From: an uncultured Collinsella sp.
Lineage (GTDB): Bacteria; Actinomycetota; Coriobacteriia; Coriobacteriales; Coriobacteriaceae
Length of the DNA stretch: 15,994 nt
Direction of reading: 5' to 3'
NCBI GenBank assembly: GCA_902482185.1
Contig: CABSZR010000008.1
Coordinates: 1-15,994 of the forward strand
Below the pieces are notes generated by a model. It did not search any database. It saw only the letters and a program-made list of their open reading frames with translations, and had not been told where the DNA came from. Shown piece after piece: positions 7,093 through 14,933 of this stretch. A program made the translations under genes and the position numbers. Every line of letters begins with the position of its first letter. The first letter of the stretch is position 1.

Positions 7093-9393
7093 ATGTTCGC
7101 TGCCGCCATCTCGCTCGTCGGTCTTGCGGCGACCGTCTACCTTGTCTTGCGCGAGGCCAAGGCCATTCGCGCTCAGTCGGGCACCGTTGCCAAAAGCGCT
7201 CTTGGGTGGAGCGTCGCCTTCGGCCTGTTCCAGCTCTTTTTGACCATTTGGGGCGCCATTGGCCTCGTCGCCCAAAACGAGCCGCTCGCCTTTGTGATGC
7301 TCATCCTAACCAACGCCATCCTCACCGGCTGCGCTTGGGCCAGCATCGCCCGCGACCGCATCACCCCGCGCGTCTTTGCGTTCGCTGCTACCGATGCCCC
7401 CGCCCCCACCGGCAAGCTCGCCCGCCTGCGCGGCGCCTTTGTGGGCAAACCGCTCGTCGCCGCCGTCCTGTGCCTGCTGCTCGCCGGCGTCTTTGCGCTG
7501 CTGGGCATGGAGGTCTCGTCCAACCACGACTTTACCTGGGTCTACCCCCTGTGCATCCTGCTCGAGTGGGCCATCATCACCACGCTCATGGTCGGCCTGT
7601 TCTTCCTGTTCCAGCGCCACGGCGCAGCTCCCGCGGTCCTGGCCTTTGCCCTCTTTATCCTGGGCATTGCCGAGTTCTTCGTTATCACGTTTAAGTCCAT
7701 GCCCATCCAGCCGGGCGACCTTTCGGCCATCTCCACCGCCGCCGCGGTCGCCGGCACCGGCTACACCTTCTCCATCTCGCTGTTCTGCGTGCTGTCCATG
7801 GGCTTTACCGCCATCGCCATGCTGCTGTGCGAGTACGCCGGCCTGGTGGCACCGCACCGTCAGAAGGGCGCCGCCAACGCCAAGCGCATGCTGCTCACCA
7901 ACCTGCTCGTGGCCGTGCTGTGCCTGGGCGGTGTGACCGCGCATGTTACGCTCATCGACTACTACAACACTCTCGGCATCACTGTCTACACCTGGCGTCC
8001 GCTCGAGAGCTACTGGCGCGAGGGCTACCTGCCTGCCTTTATTAGTGCGGCACAGTCCATCAAGCCGCCCAAACCCGCCGACTACTCCGTCGACGATGCC
8101 AAGGCCACGCTCAAAAAGTACGCCAAGGCCTACGACAAGTCCGACGCGGCCAAGAGCGACGAGCGCGCCGCCGCCCAGGAGCAGTTCGACAGCGAGAAGC
8201 CCACGGTCATCGCCATCATGAACGAGACGTTCTCGGATCTGTCGATCTACCAGAACATGCGCGCCGGCTACGAGGGTCCGCAGTACTTTAAGAGCCTGTC
8301 CAACTGCCTCAGCCGCGGCAAGCTCTACGTGAGCGCCTACGGCGGCGGCACCGCCAATACCGAGTTTGAGTTTATGACCGGCAACTCCATGGCCAACCTG
8401 GGCTCGGGCGTGTACCCCTACACCATCTACAACATGGAAACGACCGGGAATCTGGCAGAGCAGTTCAAATCGCTCGGCTATTCCACCACGGCCATGCACC
8501 CCAACCACGCGACCAACTGGAACCGCGAGAACGTCTACAAGGACTTTGGCTTTGACCAGTTCCTGTCTATCAACGATTTCCAGGGAGCCGACACCCTGCG
8601 CGGCATGGTGACCGACCAGGCTACCTACGACAAGATTCTTGAGCTGCTCGACCAGAACGCCGATCCGCAGTTTATCTTCGACGTGACCATGCAGAACCAC
8701 TCGGGCTACGATACGGGCCTGCTGCCGGTCGACAAGCAGATGCACCTGAACATCGACACGACCGACCTGGACACCAAGACCGTCGAGGACGGCACGCTCT
8801 CCGATGTCGACGAGTATGTCTCGTGCATCGAGCAGTCCGACCAGGCGCTTCGCTACTTCCTCAACGCCCTGAGCAAGCTCGACCGCAAGGTGGTCGTGGT
8901 GTTCTGGGGCGACCACCAGCCGTTCTTCCCGTCCAAGTTCAATGACAAGTGGTTTACCGGCGAGGACGACGCTACGCATCAGGAGCGTCTGTGGCAGACC
9001 GACTACATCATCTGGGCCAACTACGACGTTGCCGGCTGCGACCAGACGAGCGAGGTCGACGACCTGTCCACCAACTACCTGTCCACGCAGCTTATGCAGC
9101 TGGTCGGCGCACCGCTGACCGACTACCAGAAAGCGCACATGACGCTGCGCGAGTCGCTGCCCGCTATCAACTCGGTGGGCTACGAGGACGCCAGCCTGCG
9201 CTGGGCGCTCTCCTCCAACGTCACCGGTGACGACGCCGCCGCAGCAGCCGCCACCAAGGCGCGCGAGGATTACGCCAAGATGCAGTACTACGAGATGTTC
9301 CGCGACGGCAAGAATGTCTACACCGAGCACTTCCAGACCGAGGCCAACGAAACCGACCCCAACCTGGCGCCAGGTACAACCAAGATCAAGTAA
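7093..9393 (+). CDS. LtaS/phosphoglycerol transferase-family membrane enzyme
   Basis: Predicted polymer-synthesising enzyme of the alkaline phosphatase/sulfatase superfamily, related to lipoteichoic acid synthase; 766 residues. About eight hydrophobic segments lie between residues 1 and 290 (canonical LtaS has five), including the membrane-domain signature KSMPIQPGDLSAISTAA. A charged linker (about 330-368) leads to the extracellular catalytic domain. Its expected metal and catalytic residues are visible: E378 in NETFSD, the nucleophile T420 in GGGTANTEFEFMTG, WNRE (476-479), and D607-H608 in WGDHQPF. LtaS enzymes transfer glycerol phosphate from phosphatidylglycerol; whether this one builds teichoic acid or decorates another glycan is not decided here. 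The start is ATG at 7093 with AGGAG 7 bases upstream; a GTG 15 bases earlier overlaps that site and is less likely. A terminator hairpin follows at 9469-9491. Confidence 0.88.
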   Translation: MFAAAISLVGLAATVYLVLREAKAIRAQSGTVAKSALGWSVAFGLFQLFLTIWGAIGLVAQNEPLAFVMLILTNAILTGCAWASIARDRITPRVFAFAATDAPAPTGKLARLRGAFVGKPLVAAVLCLLLAGVFALLGMEVSSNHDFTWVYPLCILLEWAIITTLMVGLFFLFQRHGAAPAVLAFALFILGIAEFFVITFKSMPIQPGDLSAISTAAAVAGTGYTFSISLFCVLSMGFTAIAMLLCEYAGLVAPHRQKGAANAKRMLLTNLLVAVLCLGGVTAHVTLIDYYNTLGITVYTWRPLESYWREGYLPAFISAAQSIKPPKPADYSVDDAKATLKKYAKAYDKSDAAKSDERAAAQEQFDSEKPTVIAIMNETFSDLSIYQNMRAGYEGPQYFKSLSNCLSRGKLYVSAYGGGTANTEFEFMTGNSMANLGSGVYPYTIYNMETTGNLAEQFKSLGYSTTAMHPNHATNWNRENVYKDFGFDQFLSINDFQGADTLRGMVTDQATYDKILELLDQNADPQFIFDVTMQNHSGYDTGLLPVDKQMHLNIDTTDLDTKTVEDGTLSDVDEYVSCIEQSDQALRYFLNALSKLDRKVVVVFWGDHQPFFPSKFNDKWFTGEDDATHQERLWQTDYIIWANYDVAGCDQTSEVDDLSTNYLSTQLMQLVGAPLTDYQKAHMTLRESLPAINSVGYEDASLRWALSSNVTGDDAAAAAATKAREDYAKMQYYEMFRDGKNVYTEHFQTEANETDPNLAPGTTKIK

Positions 9394-9451
9394 CGGGGTC
9401 GGGGTCCCGAATCGGCGGCAGGCGGAGGCATGGGAAAGGTCTGCTGCCCAA

Positions 9452-9547
9452 ACAGTCCTGCGCAAGACGGGGGCCACATTAAGTGGCCTTCTTTGCGTGC
9501 GGAACTCGCGATGAACCTTACGTTCCGCGTCGCCGGGCAGACGCCTC
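9452..9547 (+). repeat. Left copy of the long inverted repeat (partner at 14786-14880)
   Basis: Bases 9452-9516 match the complement of 14816-14880 at 63 of 65 positions by my alignment. The similarity continues with small indels to a shared GACGCCTC at the end. The repeat includes a terminator hairpin plus flanking sequence on both sides (ACAGTCCTGCGCAAGACG before, TTTGCGTGCGGAACTCGCG after), so it is more than a shared terminator stem. The two copies bracket about 5.2 kb. Confidence 0.85.
9469..9495 (+). terminator. Terminator of the LtaS-like gene
   Basis: Stem GGCCAC (9472-9477) with GTGGCC (9483-9488) around an ATTAA loop, extended by G-U and G-C pairs to 9469/9491, then TTT. It lies 75 bases after the stop codon. 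The same hairpin recurs at 9599-9621 and, inverted, at 14841-14863. Confidence 0.65.
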
Positions 9548-9598
9548 GGTGTTGAAGCGCGGCTTGTCATGGAGACACCTGCTGAACATATATAAGTT

Positions 9599-9628
9599 GA
9601 AGGCCACGTTATGTGGCCTTCTTTGTTT
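9599..9628 (+). terminator. Second related terminator hairpin, leading into the left array
   Basis: GAAGGCCAC (9599-9607) pairs perfectly with GTGGCCTTC (9613-9621) around a 5-base loop, followed by TTTGTTT. The 36-base block 9599-9634 differs from the equivalent block in the right inverted-repeat copy at 4 positions. Its tail GCGGAA runs directly into the first array motif. Confidence 0.65.
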
Positions 9629-9629
9629 G

Positions 9630-9983
9630 CGGAAAGTGTGTCCCGGAATTCTTGTCTGGAATGGGATGTAGTTTCCGCTTGGGACCCGATTGGGAAAGTG
9701 TGTCCCACTATTCAGCTGGATTCCGGGATGTATTTTCCGGTTGAGGCTCGTTGGGAAAATGCGTCCCACTTTGGGGGCTGATTCTGGGACGTGGTTTCCG
9801 GTTGGCTCTCATTGGGAAAGTTCATCCCATTTCTCGGCCTAATTATGGGACGCAGTTTCCCGTTGAGGACCCTTTGGGAAAGTGCGTCCCGGTCTGGGCG
9901 CTCAAACTGGGATGGATTTTCCGGATGAGGGCTTGACGGAAAATGTGTCCCGTTCCGGGCGCTAATTGTGGGATGCAGTTTCC
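9630..9983. repeat. Left alternating palindromic array, 6 units and 12 motifs
   Basis: Six units of about 61-62 bp. Each unit is GGGAAANTGYRTCCC, an 18-base spacer, the opposite-strand form GGGAYGYANTTTCC, then a 14-15-base spacer. Examples of unit starts are 9630, 9692 and 9753. The 18-base spacer length is constant in all units, and its ends are semi-conserved (often ACTTT... to ...ATTCT). The motif sequence is diverged from unit to unit, so the array is old or under relaxed sequence constraint but strict spacing. It resembles BIME/REP clusters in its alternating orientation. It is not CRISPR, because the spacers are short and themselves related. Confidence 0.85.
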
Positions 9984-10007
9984 GCTTGCGGAGTCTCCAC
10001 TCAACAG

Positions 10008-10045
10008 AAAACCCGGGTGGCCTGTTTTTGGCTACCCGGGTTTTT
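10008..10045 (-). terminator. Intrinsic terminator of the surface-protein gene
   Basis: Arms 10008-10022 and 10031-10045 form a stem of about 15 bp with one wobble position (AAAACCCGGGTGGCC against GGCTACCCGGGTTTT, the loop being T-rich on the plus strand). On the minus strand it begins 26 bases after the stop codon and ends in TTTT. A-runs on one side and T-runs on the other suggest it can work in both directions. Confidence 0.8.
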
Positions 10046-10071
10046 GGGTTGTCGATATGTTCGACTGGCTA

Positions 10072-13000
10072 CTAGTGGGTCTTGCGGCGCTTGATCAGCA
10101 TGATGAGGGCTATCACTACGAGCGTTGCTCCCGCTGCTGCTGCGGTGGCGACTAGGGCGAATGTTTGGTCGCCGGTGTTTGCGAGGTTCTTCGCTGTGGT
10201 CGTAGTCTTGACCTTGGTGTCGGTCTTAGCTCCGTTGTCGGACTTGGGCTTGTCCGGGTTCGTCGGGGTCTCAGGAGTCTCGGGGTCCTTTGAGCCTTCG
10301 GAATCGGTTGGGCCGGCGGTGTTTACCAGCGTATGGTCCAGGAACTTCTTGGCGCCCGCACTTGCCTGTGAGAACAGGCGGCGCGTGCGGATCGGGGTGG
10401 CGTTCACCGTTGTGGGCGCCGTCTCCTCGGCCTCGATATTCACGAGCGTCGTGCCGGTGTCGAGGCCCACGTCGTTGTATCCCACGTGGCAGTAATACTG
10501 CGCACCGTCATCGTCTGCGGTCAGGTCAATCTCGAGCTTTGAGGCCGTTCCAGCCGCGAGGTTGCCATCGGCACCCACGAGCTTAAACTCTGTCTCGCCG
10601 CGGCCCTTGCGGTACCACATATAGGTCGGTGCCAGCCCTGTTTCGCTATCGTCGGCACCGAGTTGCTTCACATGGCCAATCGCCGAGAGCGTCAGGTGGC
10701 TTCCCGCCGCGCGCTCAACCGAAGAGTCGTATCCAAGATCCGACCCCTCCGCAGCATCCGCCGCAGGTCCGCTCACGGTCATCGTCATGCCATCGGGCAT
10801 GGTCTTGACCGTGATGATTGCCGAGCGAATACCTGTTTCGGTCGTGGATCCGTTCTTAACGGCGGCGATGGCGAATCGATACTCCGTATTGGGCTGCAGC
10901 CCATCCCACTTGAGCGAGGTCTGCGTGTTGTCGGCAATCTTCCAGCTATTGACGACCGCATCCGCCGCATTGCTCTGCAGCATGCCCACGCCGTAGCTAA
11001 AGCCACTCTTGTTTGCGAGTACATCGTCCCAGCTAAACGTAACGCTGGTCGAATCGACGGCGTTTGCCGTAAAGCCCGTCACGGCCGGCGCGTCGGGCAT
11101 CTCGACGTCCTTAACGTCATAGCCCACGATCCAGAACTGGTCGGTGTCCTTGGTGCCGAGCTTGTCGCCCGAGTCTGCCTCGAACTTGTCGACATCCACC
11201 GCGTTGACGCCCAGACGCCACACAAAACCGTACTTGCCCTGCGCGGCCTCGGGCAGGTTGTCGACGGTGCCGCCGTATTCGGTCGATTCACTCGAGGAGT
11301 TACCCGTAGTAAAGCCGGCGTTGGCACCAAAGCACAGGCCGCCAAACAACTCGTGCTTTGCGAGCTTCGCGCCCATGACAACGCTGCCGTTCAGCGTCAA
11401 GCCGAGCTCGAGCTCCTGCTCCTTGCCCTCCTCGACTTCGATGGTCTGCTCAATGCTCGCCCCCGACTGCGCGGCGGCGCCGTTAAACCCATCGTGCGTG
11501 TAGGCGCGCGTTACGCCAGGCTTGCCCAGGCCAAAGGAATCCCCAACGGGAGTCTCGCCGTTGAGCGTCGTTTGATAGGTTCCGGGTTCTCCCGACCGGT
11601 TGGTCAAAAAGTAGCTGAGCGGCGTCATATTGTGCTGTTTGGCAATGCGGTCATAGGCCTCGACATTAACGACCGAGGTCTGCGCGCCGAGCGACACGGG
11701 CGCCGCCATCACGCCCTTACCACCAGTTTCCTCATTTTCGATCTCATACTCGTAATAGACCATCGGAATCGTGTAGAGCACGGTCTTGTCACCCTCGCCG
11801 GCATGCGACTCATAGCTTACGCTTGCGCTGACCGTGCGCTCGCTCCGGTAGTCATAGCATCCCTCGGCGGCAAAATCGACTGAAGCATTCATCGCGACCA
11901 GGGGCGGACCGGTCTGCACCTCGACGGCAACGCCCAACTCGGCGCCAATGGTATAGCCCTGGGATGTCCCCGTGCCCTTTTCCTCTCCGTATGACGTGCC
12001 GCCCAACACCAGATAGCCGTATGCCTGCTCCAGATCCTCAACATAGGGCGCATCCTGCAGCACGGCAAGCACGCGCGGGTTGGTATAGACCTTGTAGCGG
12101 TCCTTGTACGTGATCTTGACGCTGTCGTTGTCGACATCGGGCAGCGCGAGCGAGATAAATGTGCCGTAGGTAGTGCCGCGACGGTTGCTCTCGCTAATCA
12201 CCTGCTCCTCGCCGCGGCGCACCTTTCCGTTCTCGTCGAGCGAAAAATGCGAGGCGGTCATCCAATAGTAGTCATCGTTCTTGCGCAGGTCCTCGTCGCG
12301 GCGCTTGCCCACCACGGCGATAAAGCTCTCGTTATAGCGGTCCGAACCCGAGACGCTGCCCGCCTTGACGTCGCTGATCCACACCTGCTCTATACCCTTG
12401 TGGTCATGCTTGTTGCTGCTGTTGTATTGCTGACCGCTCATGCTCATGGTTCCGACCATGGACCCCAAGCCCTGAGCCCCGCTCTGTGCCGTGTTGCAGG
12501 CAAAGTCGCGGAACACATCGCCGCCCACGAGCACCTCGTCGACCGCCAGCTGCTCGGACAGGCCGTCAAGGTTGGCAGTGGCAAGGGCAATAGGCGCCAA
12601 GGTGCACGGATAGCGCTTATCCTGAGCGCTATCCTTCCATGCGCTGTTGGGCACATGCATCAGCCCATAGGAGGCGAGGAGCCCGTCTCTGTATTCCTTG
12701 CAATCGGAAAGCTTGAACTCGCCAGACTCCGAGTCAAAATACGCGTAGCGGTACAGCGCGCCGTACAGCCCCTTGCTGCCGTCAGAAGCGCCGTAATCAA
12801 AAGCGCTGCGTTGCCAGTCATAGCCCGCAAGAATAAGGCCCGTGACGGTTTCACCCGTCTTCTTTCCTTCTTCATCGTAGGCGGCAAACGTGCCGAACGT
12901 CGCATTCGCAGCGACCATGGTCTTGCCGTTCGCGGAGAGGGAGATTGCGCCCGCGTCGCCCAGAGCATCGACATGGACGAGCGCACCCTTGGATGCATCC

Positions 13001-14160
13001 CACGAAAACAGCTCGCAATGCGTCGACTTATCAATATTCTTCTTGCCGTAGGGTGCCGAGACCACGATGGCGAGGTCATCGCAAAAATCGCGATCGAGGT
13101 CGCCGGCCGCTAGCGAAACGACAGGAGCTGACTGAAGCTGCGTCCAGGAGTCGTTCCCGCCCTTGTTGTGCGTGGTGTAGTCCGCGGCGTTACCGGCATC
13201 GATCTTGACGACGCTTTGCTTCCAGTTGCCGCCCTCCAAGTCATACATGTCGACTACAGCCTTGCGCACGCCGTTCTCGTCGACATAGCAGCCCGCGTAG
13301 ACAAAAAGCTCGTCGACGCCGTCGCCATCGACATCGCCCGCCTCGACATCAAAGACGGCGTCGTGCTCTTGCAGGTAACCGGCATCCAGGTACTTAAAAC
13401 GGCCTTCGTACATCATATTAGTGTTGACCGTCACCGGCAGGTGTGTGTCGAGAGTGCGCGTACGCCCGTTGCTAAACGAGTAGAGGACCAGCTCAACCTT
13501 TCCGGCGTATGACTTGCCGTCAATCGTCGTGGAGGAACTGTCGCCGTAGGCACGGAGCTCGGCAACGCGGCTCTTTTTTCCCGTGCTAGCGTCGCTGCAG
13601 AACTCAACACTCGTGGCGTGAATGCCCGAGAAACCGTTGTTGTCGTTGGCGAGTACTGTTGAGGACTCATTGTTGCTTAGGTACGACCAGGTGCCGCCAC
13701 CGTAGTCGCTATGCTTGTAGAGATCGCTGTTCGTATCGAAGTTGTTGACGTTTTGCCAGAACTTTGCGGCGCCCCACACACTTCCATAGCCATCGGTGAG
13801 TTTGCTGCTGCCGCCAATGTCACCGCGCTCGACGTTCTCGAGCTTGTCGCGCAGAGTGTAGCGATTGCCATGGCTACCGTTAGCTGCCATATAGACCTCG
13901 CTGCGCGTGGCAAACGTCGTGGGGGTATCAGTGGAATAGGGGCCAACGGTATCGGCCGGAATGTCCTCGCTCGTGCCCAGACCCAGGGCTTGATAATCCT
14001 GCTCGGTCATATCGGTGATTGCGGGCGCGTCTGCCGCCTGGGCAACCTGGGGCGTGGCCGTGAAACAGGCGACGCTCGTGGCGATCAACGCAGCAAGCGC
14101 CGCCGTCCCAACAAGCGGGATTTTCGACAGCCTACGGATACGGGGGTGTGGAACGTACAT
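10072..14160 (-). CDS. Large secreted, sortase-anchored (LAXTG) surface protein with FG-GAP, FnIII and Ig-like parts
   Basis: Cell-surface protein of 1362 residues. Signal peptide: basic start, hydrophobic core, then AQA-AD cleavage near residue 42. Residues about 270-690 carry FG-GAP/VCBS-like repeats with calcium-binding patterns, clearest at DVDGDGVDE (276-284) and DLDRDFCDD (354-362), and a weaker DVDND near 675; this suggests a beta-propeller adhesin. About 740-1010 is beta-rich and unassigned. About 1023-1123 is fibronectin III-like (SVTFSWDD, LQPNTEYRFAI). About 1128-1244 is Ig-like (YYC). A Pro/Thr/Lys linker leads to LANTGD (1326-1331), a hydrophobic helix and KRRKTH, a sorting signal of the LAXTG type used by class E-like sortases. 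The start is ATG at 14160, with GAGG 6 bases upstream; an in-frame ATG at 14196 lacks a ribosome site. The ligand is unknown. The gene stands alone between two palindromic arrays and has its own terminator. Confidence 0.85.
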   Translation of the reverse strand: MYVPHPRIRRLSKIPLVGTAALAALIATSVACFTATPQVAQAADAPAITDMTEQDYQALGLGTSEDIPADTVGPYSTDTPTTFATRSEVYMAANGSHGNRYTLRDKLENVERGDIGGSSKLTDGYGSVWGAAKFWQNVNNFDTNSDLYKHSDYGGGTWSYLSNNESSTVLANDNNGFSGIHATSVEFCSDASTGKKSRVAELRAYGDSSSTTIDGKSYAGKVELVLYSFSNGRTRTLDTHLPVTVNTNMMYEGRFKYLDAGYLQEHDAVFDVEAGDVDGDGVDELFVYAGCYVDENGVRKAVVDMYDLEGGNWKQSVVKIDAGNAADYTTHNKGGNDSWTQLQSAPVVSLAAGDLDRDFCDDLAIVVSAPYGKKNIDKSTHCELFSWDASKGALVHVDALGDAGAISLSANGKTMVAANATFGTFAAYDEEGKKTGETVTGLILAGYDWQRSAFDYGASDGSKGLYGALYRYAYFDSESGEFKLSDCKEYRDGLLASYGLMHVPNSAWKDSAQDKRYPCTLAPIALATANLDGLSEQLAVDEVLVGGDVFRDFACNTAQSGAQGLGSMVGTMSMSGQQYNSSNKHDHKGIEQVWISDVKAGSVSGSDRYNESFIAVVGKRRDEDLRKNDDYYWMTASHFSLDENGKVRRGEEQVISESNRRGTTYGTFISLALPDVDNDSVKITYKDRYKVYTNPRVLAVLQDAPYVEDLEQAYGYLVLGGTSYGEEKGTGTSQGYTIGAELGVAVEVQTGPPLVAMNASVDFAAEGCYDYRSERTVSASVSYESHAGEGDKTVLYTIPMVYYEYEIENEETGGKGVMAAPVSLGAQTSVVNVEAYDRIAKQHNMTPLSYFLTNRSGEPGTYQTTLNGETPVGDSFGLGKPGVTRAYTHDGFNGAAAQSGASIEQTIEVEEGKEQELELGLTLNGSVVMGAKLAKHELFGGLCFGANAGFTTGNSSSESTEYGGTVDNLPEAAQGKYGFVWRLGVNAVDVDKFEADSGDKLGTKDTDQFWIVGYDVKDVEMPDAPAVTGFTANAVDSTSVTFSWDDVLANKSGFSYGVGMLQSNAADAVVNSWKIADNTQTSLKWDGLQPNTEYRFAIAAVKNGSTTETGIRSAIITVKTMPDGMTMTVSGPAADAAEGSDLGYDSSVERAAGSHLTLSAIGHVKQLGADDSETGLAPTYMWYRKGRGETEFKLVGADGNLAAGTASKLEIDLTADDDGAQYYCHVGYNDVGLDTGTTLVNIEAEETAPTTVNATPIRTRRLFSQASAGAKKFLDHTLVNTAGPTDSEGSKDPETPETPTNPDKPKSDNGAKTDTKVKTTTTAKNLANTGDQTFALVATAAAAGATLVVIALIMLIKRRKTH

Positions 14161-14229
14161 GAGGGACCTCGCTTTATTCGAGTGGAGTGGACTCATTTTT
14201 GCAAATGATACATCCGATGCCCGATATCA

Positions 14230-14264
14230 CGTGTCTCATTTTCGCCAACGGCGTGTCTCATTTT
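14230..14264 (-). promoter_or_regulatory. Paired direct repeats upstream of the surface-protein gene (candidate operator)
   Basis: The 13-mer AAAATGAGACACG (minus strand) occurs at 14252-14264 and again at 14230-14242, exactly 22 bp apart, which is about two helical turns. A third partial copy, AAAAATGAG, lies at 14192-14200. The pair is 70-105 bases upstream of the chosen start. A poor -10-like TATCAT lies between the pair and the gene, with no convincing -35. Such spacing suits a regulator that binds one face of the DNA; this is an inference. Confidence 0.4.
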
Positions 14265-14282
14265 TGAGAATCCGAGATGCCG

Positions 14283-14729
14283 CGGAAATCTTATCCCAGC
14301 TCAAAGGCCATTTCTGGGATGTATTTTCCGTCGAGTGCCTCATCGGGAAACTGCATCCCATTTCAAGCGTCGATTCTGGGACGCATTTCCCCTTAGGCCC
14401 TCAACCGGAAACCGCATCCCACTTTGAGCGCAAATTCCGGGATGCATTTTCCGCTTGAGCCTCATTGGGAAACGGCGTCCCACTTTGAGGGCTGATTGTG
14501 GGATGCATTTTCCGGTTTTGCTCTCATTGGGAAAATGCATCCCGTTTCTTGACCGAATAATGGGACGCAATTTCCCGTTGGAGCGCCTTTGGGAAAGTGT
14601 GTCCCACTTCGACCGCCCAGAGTGGGATGCACTTTCCGCAAAGCACCTCAACGGGAAACTACGTCCCATTCCAAAGGCAAATTCCGGGACGCATTTTTCG
14701 AAAGCCTGCCCATCCGGAAAGCCCGTCCC
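14283..14729. repeat. Right alternating palindromic array, 7.5 units and 15 motifs
   Basis: Same design and same orientation as the left array: GGGAAANNGYRTCCC, an 18-base spacer, GGGAYGCANTTTCC, then 13-15 bases, repeated seven times with a final half unit at 14715-14729. The 18-base spacer length is kept in all seven full units and often reads ACTTTGAGNGC...ATTC. The shorter spacer often resembles GCTTGAGCCTCATT. Opposite motifs can pair in two registers, across either the 18-base or the 14-base spacer. Motifs recur about every 28-33 bp, near three helical turns. Confidence 0.87.
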
Positions 14730-14785
14730 ACTTTGGACGCATCCGGGCACGGAACCATCGACCTATCAGGCCTCCCATCAATAAA

Positions 14786-14880
14786 GAGGCGTCCTCCCGG
14801 ACGGCGGGGCACGAAGTTCATCGCGAGTTCCGCACGCAAAGAAGGCCACTTAATGTGGCCTTCGTCTTGCGCAGGACTGT
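14786..14880 (-). repeat. Right copy of the long inverted repeat (partner at 9452-9547)
   Basis: Reading the minus strand from 14880, 63 of the first 65 bases match 9452-9516, then a diverged tail runs to GACGCCTC. It contains the terminator at 14841-14863. In both copies the repeat lies just downstream of the flanking gene (the LtaS-like gene on the left, tsaD on the right) and points inwards. Confidence 0.85.
14838..14863 (-). terminator. Terminator of tsaD
   Basis: A perfect 9-bp stem, GAAGGCCAC with GTGGCCTTC, surrounds a 5-base loop and is followed on the minus strand by TTTGCG. It starts about 70 bases after the tsaD stop. The T-run is short, so it may be only moderately efficient. Confidence 0.65.
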
Positions 14881-14933
14881 AGAGCAGGAAACCTTATATC
14901 CGGCCCCTCCGTCCGGGGACCGCGCCGTACCAG

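Larger units (their letters stand above)
9394..10071. other. Gene-free region downstream of the LtaS-like gene
   Basis: These 678 bases hold two related terminator hairpins, the left copy of a long inverted repeat, a 12-motif palindromic array and the terminator of the surface-protein gene. Short open frames here are repeat-derived and lack ribosome sites or recognisable products. Confidence 0.8.
14161..14933. other. Gene-free region between the surface-protein gene and tsaD
   Basis: This stretch holds the likely promoter area of the surface-protein gene with two direct repeats, the 15-motif right array, and the right copy of the long inverted repeat, which includes the tsaD terminator. A 136-codon open frame on the minus strand (14340-14750) is made of array repeats and is not considered a gene. 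About 50 bases between the inverted repeat and the tsaD stop show nothing clear. Confidence 0.8.

Noticed and set aside
7306..9708. 800-codon minus-strand open frame opposite the LtaS-like gene
   Set aside because: Antisense shadow produced by strong GC third-position bias; the sense frame has all catalytic motifs.
9630..9983. CRISPR array
   Set aside because: Repeats are only 14-15 bases, alternate in orientation and are diverged; the spacers are 14-18 bases and related to each other; no cas genes nearby.
10663..13113. Plus-strand frames of 406 and 288 codons inside the surface-protein gene
   Set aside because: Antisense to a gene with signal peptide, domains and sorting signal; translations show no domains.
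14340..14750. 136-codon minus-strand frame over the right array, and similar short frames at 9518-9936
   Set aside because: The translations only mirror the repeated motif (GKxxP, WDxxSR type), the period of 61-62 bp does not keep one frame, and there are no ribosome sites.
9452..14880. Insertion sequence or composite transposon
   Set aside because: There is an inverted repeat at each end, but no transposase or recombinase gene inside and no target-site duplication recognised; kept only as a cassette-like finding.
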